DNA of 64,000 bases, taken from the NCBI GenBank assembly GCA_964478165.1, contig CAYZGU010000010.1, forward strand, positions 62,001 through 126,000, written 5' to 3'. Of the stretch, positions 61,794 through 64,000 are shown piece by piece (position 1 is the first letter of the stretch; each line of letters opens with the position of its first letter). The position numbers were made by a program, and so were the translations under genes. The notes below the pieces were generated by a model. The model was not told where the DNA came from and ran no database searches. It saw only the letters and a program-made list of their open reading frames with translations. This DNA is from CAYZGU01 sp964478165. GTDB taxonomy: Bacteria; Poribacteria; WGA-4E; JAJDTR01.

Positions 61794-61813
61794 CGCGGAG
61801 GGCGGCTTTTTTG
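61794..61813 (+). terminator. Intrinsic terminator after GH31
   Basis: Stem CCGC / GCGG, loop GGAGG, then C and six T, about 56 bases after the GH31 stop. Differs by one or two bases from the terminator after the tRNAs (40097-40116). Confidence 0.65.
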
Positions 61814-61860
61814 TTTCTGGTTCCTCGCGTGTCTCTATCAATTATTTAGCGTGAAGAGGA

Positions 61861-61973
61861 ATCCATGGTCAACGTTTCTGTCGAGAAATGAATGACCATC
61901 ATACTATCACGCAATCGCTAGTGTCCCAAGTATCATGCGACGAACGACCCAGAACGGATAGTATTTTCGGCCA
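61861..61973. repeat. Imperfect intergenic repeat, right copy
   Basis: See the left copy at 59310-59430; same orientation, with a gap of about 6 bases after the CAAT element. Confidence 0.65.
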
Positions 61974-62053
61974 GCAGAGGCCTTCACATCTCCCCCCCCT
62001 ATTCAGTTACGCTAAGCGATGAAGATTACGTCCGGGAATAGCCCCGCCTCCTC

Positions 62054-63445
62054 CTACATCGTCCTGGCGACGTGACCGATTTCGTTCTTCAACCTGGCCT
62101 CGACGCCTGCGACCGTCTCGAGGTTATCCGGCCAGTGCGCCGGGGCGATATACGATAACCTGAGAAGAGTTCGTGACAGGAACGCGACGTAGTCCTTCAA
62201 CTCACGTGTTCGCAGCTTGTCGACAGTGTCCCACGGCTCGGCTCTGAAGTTCGACTCGGGGTGTCGCCCGACAAATTGCCACCGCCAGACAATGGCGTAC
62301 TGAATAGCGCTGCGAGCAAACGAAAATCCATCGTTCGTATGATTGAGCATGGGCATGACGTGGCATTTCAATCCTTCTCCGAGTTCGTCGAGGGTGCTCT
62401 GCACGAGCGACCGCAGGTGCGGAAACTGCAACACCATCCCCTTGATAGGTCCTGCCGCCAACTCGTCGAGGTTCACGACTAGCCGGGGTTCCGGCTCCGG
62501 TCCGTGGTGCTGCCGAACGTAGGCCGCTGAACCCTGGTGATTCTGCTCCTCACCACTCCATGTGCAGATTCTGATGTTCATCCCGGGCGAGATGCCTAGA
62601 TCTTGCTGCAGACCCGAAAGCAGTCTCGAGATTTCCAGCGCTACGGCCAGTCCGGAACCGTCGTCCACTGCTCCGGGTGAGCCCATGTAAGTGTCCTGGT
62701 GAGCTCCCAGAACGAGCGACTCGTCAGGCCACGACGTACCGGGTAGATCGGCCATTGTGTTGTAGCACGGTGCGGTAAAGGATCGGCTCTCCACTTCAAT
62801 CTCGATTGTTTTTCCGTGTGCTCGGCGGAGTCGATTGCCATCTTCACGGTGGGTCAGCACAGCCGGCAAGGGATGGGGGAGTACGTCGCCAGCCTTCTCG
62901 TTCCAGCGTTTGTCTGTTCCGAGAATCGTTTCGATGTTGCCGCCCGCCCTCGAATCGACCGCGACGGAAGCCACACACCCCGCGTTCGCCAAAGCGCGCA
63001 AACGCTCGGGCAGCGGTATCTGTTGACTGAACGGCTCATCCGCGACGCTGATGAGCGCCACGCTTCCAGAAAGCTTGTCTTTCACAGTCTCGAGCTCATG
63101 TGGCATTCCGAACCCTACGTCGACGAGTGGAGCGCGAACATCGAGGGGCGGACAGTGAATCATTGGGAGGAGTGTAATCGGTAGGTCGCCCTCTACCACC
63201 CTGCCTTCACATCTGGAATAGTCCCAGGCCTTCAGCTCAAATTCCTCGGAGCGAGGATTCGTCAGACCGAACTCCTCTAGTCGTTTTTTGATATAGCTGC
63301 CAGCGGCGAAATCGCCTGGCGTACCAGCCCAACGCGGGCCGATGCGCTCGCATATTTCGTACAGGTGCTCGTCTATACGAGAGCCGACGAACGCCTCGCC
63401 TGTAAGCCATTTGTCGATTGTGGTCCAATCGAGATTGGTGGTCAT
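62054..63445 (-). CDS. M28-family peptidase
   Basis: 463 residues from ATG 63445, which has AAGGA about five bases upstream; the frame is open back to 63634. Peptidase M28 zinc motifs: LGAHQDTYMGSPGAVDDGSG (His and bridging Asp, about 263-282), WSGEEQNHQGSAAYV (base Glu and zinc Glu), VNLDELAAG and a late HTNDGFSF, with a third histidine. A PA-like segment sits in the N-terminal half. No signal peptide is visible with this start, so it is probably cytoplasmic. Unlike most of the window, its DNA is strongly GC-rich, with runs of 60-70 per cent GC in several lines, so it may be transferred or from another genome part. It runs toward GH31. Confidence 0.85.
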   Translation of the reverse strand: MTTNLDWTTIDKWLTGEAFVGSRIDEHLYEICERIGPRWAGTPGDFAAGSYIKKRLEEFGLTNPRSEEFELKAWDYSRCEGRVVEGDLPITLLPMIHCPPLDVRAPLVDVGFGMPHELETVKDKLSGSVALISVADEPFSQQIPLPERLRALANAGCVASVAVDSRAGGNIETILGTDKRWNEKAGDVLPHPLPAVLTHREDGNRLRRAHGKTIEIEVESRSFTAPCYNTMADLPGTSWPDESLVLGAHQDTYMGSPGAVDDGSGLAVALEISRLLSGLQQDLGISPGMNIRICTWSGEEQNHQGSAAYVRQHHGPEPEPRLVVNLDELAAGPIKGMVLQFPHLRSLVQSTLDELGEGLKCHVMPMLNHTNDGFSFARSAIQYAIVWRWQFVGRHPESNFRAEPWDTVDKLRTRELKDYVAFLSRTLLRLSYIAPAHWPDNLETVAGVEARLKNEIGHVARTM

Positions 63446-63653
63446 GATTTTCCTTATTAGTGAGCAGAAAATTGTCATTAAAGGTTGTGAATGATGCACG
63501 ACTTCGATCTCAGAAATCCATCGTGCACCACGATTCTGACCTGAGTGAATGTGTTGCCGATTTGGATCGTATACTCCTAGAAGAGTGTGTCGGGCGGCCG
63601 GATCTCGCGAGTGAACGAGAAGATGCCCTGCCAAGTCAGGAAAAGGCGTCTCG

Positions 63654-64000
63654 TCACTCTACGAGCGCTGTGCGGAGGACGGCGCTCTCGCCATCTGTAA
63701 CACCGATCTCGCGCACGTAGTCCTCGATTCCTCCGTAGTGTTCCTTGAGGTATTCTAGGACAGCACACATCGACTCGGCGGGGCTGGCTTTTCGGCGGGC
63801 CTCATATCCCGTGGCGTCCAAATCTTCCGGCGATGCATCCTCGTGGAACTTGCCCACGCTGCGCTCCTCGAGGGATGCTCGCCAGCGATAGTAGGCGCTT
63901 AGCTCATAGTCCTCCACGATTGTCTCATCTCGGACGCCGGCTATCCCCAACACCAAGATCGCCATGATTCCGGTGCGGTCCTTTCCCGCGTGGCAGTGGA
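63654..64000 (-). CDS. Tyrosine/serine protein phosphatase, C-terminal part
   Basis: Runs off the right edge; 115 residues remain. The signature HCHAGKDRTGIMA (CX5R loop, at the edge, about 63961-63999) gives the nucleophile Cys and the phosphate-binding Arg. It is the HCxxGKDRTG variety of the Y_phosphatase3 (PTP-like) group. Downstream helices AVLEYLKEHYGGIEDYVREIG end the domain and are typical of this group. The function is dephosphorylation of protein tyrosine/serine or phosphoinositides. GC-rich, like the M28 peptidase downstream on the same strand. Confidence 0.82.
   Translation of the reverse strand, partial: HCHAGKDRTGIMAILVLGIAGVRDETIVEDYELSAYYRWRASLEERSVGKFHEDASPEDLDATGYEARRKASPAESMCAVLEYLKEHYGGIEDYVREIGVTDGESAVLRTALVE

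Larger units (their letters stand above)
61739..62053. other. Gap between GH31 and the M28 peptidase (convergent)
   Basis: About 315 bases with the terminator and the right copy of the imperfect repeat. Base composition turns clearly more GC-rich to the right of about 62.03 kb. Confidence 0.5.

Overview
The window looks like chromosomal DNA of a Gram-negative, probably free-living or host-associated marine-type bacterium. It has an outer-membrane barrel, Sec- and Tat-type signal peptides, a 4Fe-4S complex I, a cytochrome c, and many exported peptidases and glycan-active enzymes (sulfatase, GH172/DUF2961, GH31). This mixture, a FlgD/T9SS-like C-terminal domain on one peptidase, and the long IspH form recall Candidatus Poribacteria or a related FCB/PVC-like lineage. 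That placement is inference from gene content, not a computed result.

Layout. 1-10.5 kb: a cut sulfatase, an amidase, then dapF-like, pyrB, pyrD (all minus), hisC (plus), ispH, an AIR-synthase-like gene and rpmH (minus). 10.7-13.1 kb: the chromosomal origin, with DnaA boxes on both sides of dnaA and a DnaA-trio/AT-rich unwinding element between dnaA and dnaN. 11.2-18.5 kb: dnaA, dnaN, recF, a DciA-like gene and gyrB, all plus. Most genes point away from the origin on both sides. 18.8-28.5 kb: a TPR lipo-/exported protein, an M30-type metalloprotease, a BNR/Ycf48-like propeller, a broken BadF-type kinase beside murQ, an M28 peptidase, a cytochrome c and an acidic TPR protein. 28.8-39.8 kb: an 11-gene complex I operon (nuoABCDHIJKLMN, no nuoEFG) behind a consensus sigma-70-type promoter. 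39.8-40.0 kb: tRNA-Gln(CTG) and tRNA-Glu(CTC) behind a perfect promoter. 40.1-41.4 kb: decayed DNA.

41.5-57.2 kb is the most unusual part: a predicted outer-membrane barrel, a 2259-residue TcA-type toxin subunit with a Sec signal peptide, and a 2411-residue TcB-TcC (SpvB/RHS) fusion with a twin-arginine signal and a toxin-like C-terminal tip. Tc toxins are normally not made with classical export signals, so this reads as an exported or surface-displayed variant of the Tc system. A short imperfect repeat (30 of 35 bases identical) lies on each side of it. 57.4-64 kb: a decayed zinc-ribbon fragment, GH172, GH31 flanked by an imperfect intergenic repeat, a GC-richer M28 peptidase, and a tyrosine phosphatase running off the right edge.

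All calls come from reading translated sequence and motifs by eye; no database search was run. Start codons were moved where a Shine-Dalgarno site, promoter or family length argued for an internal start.
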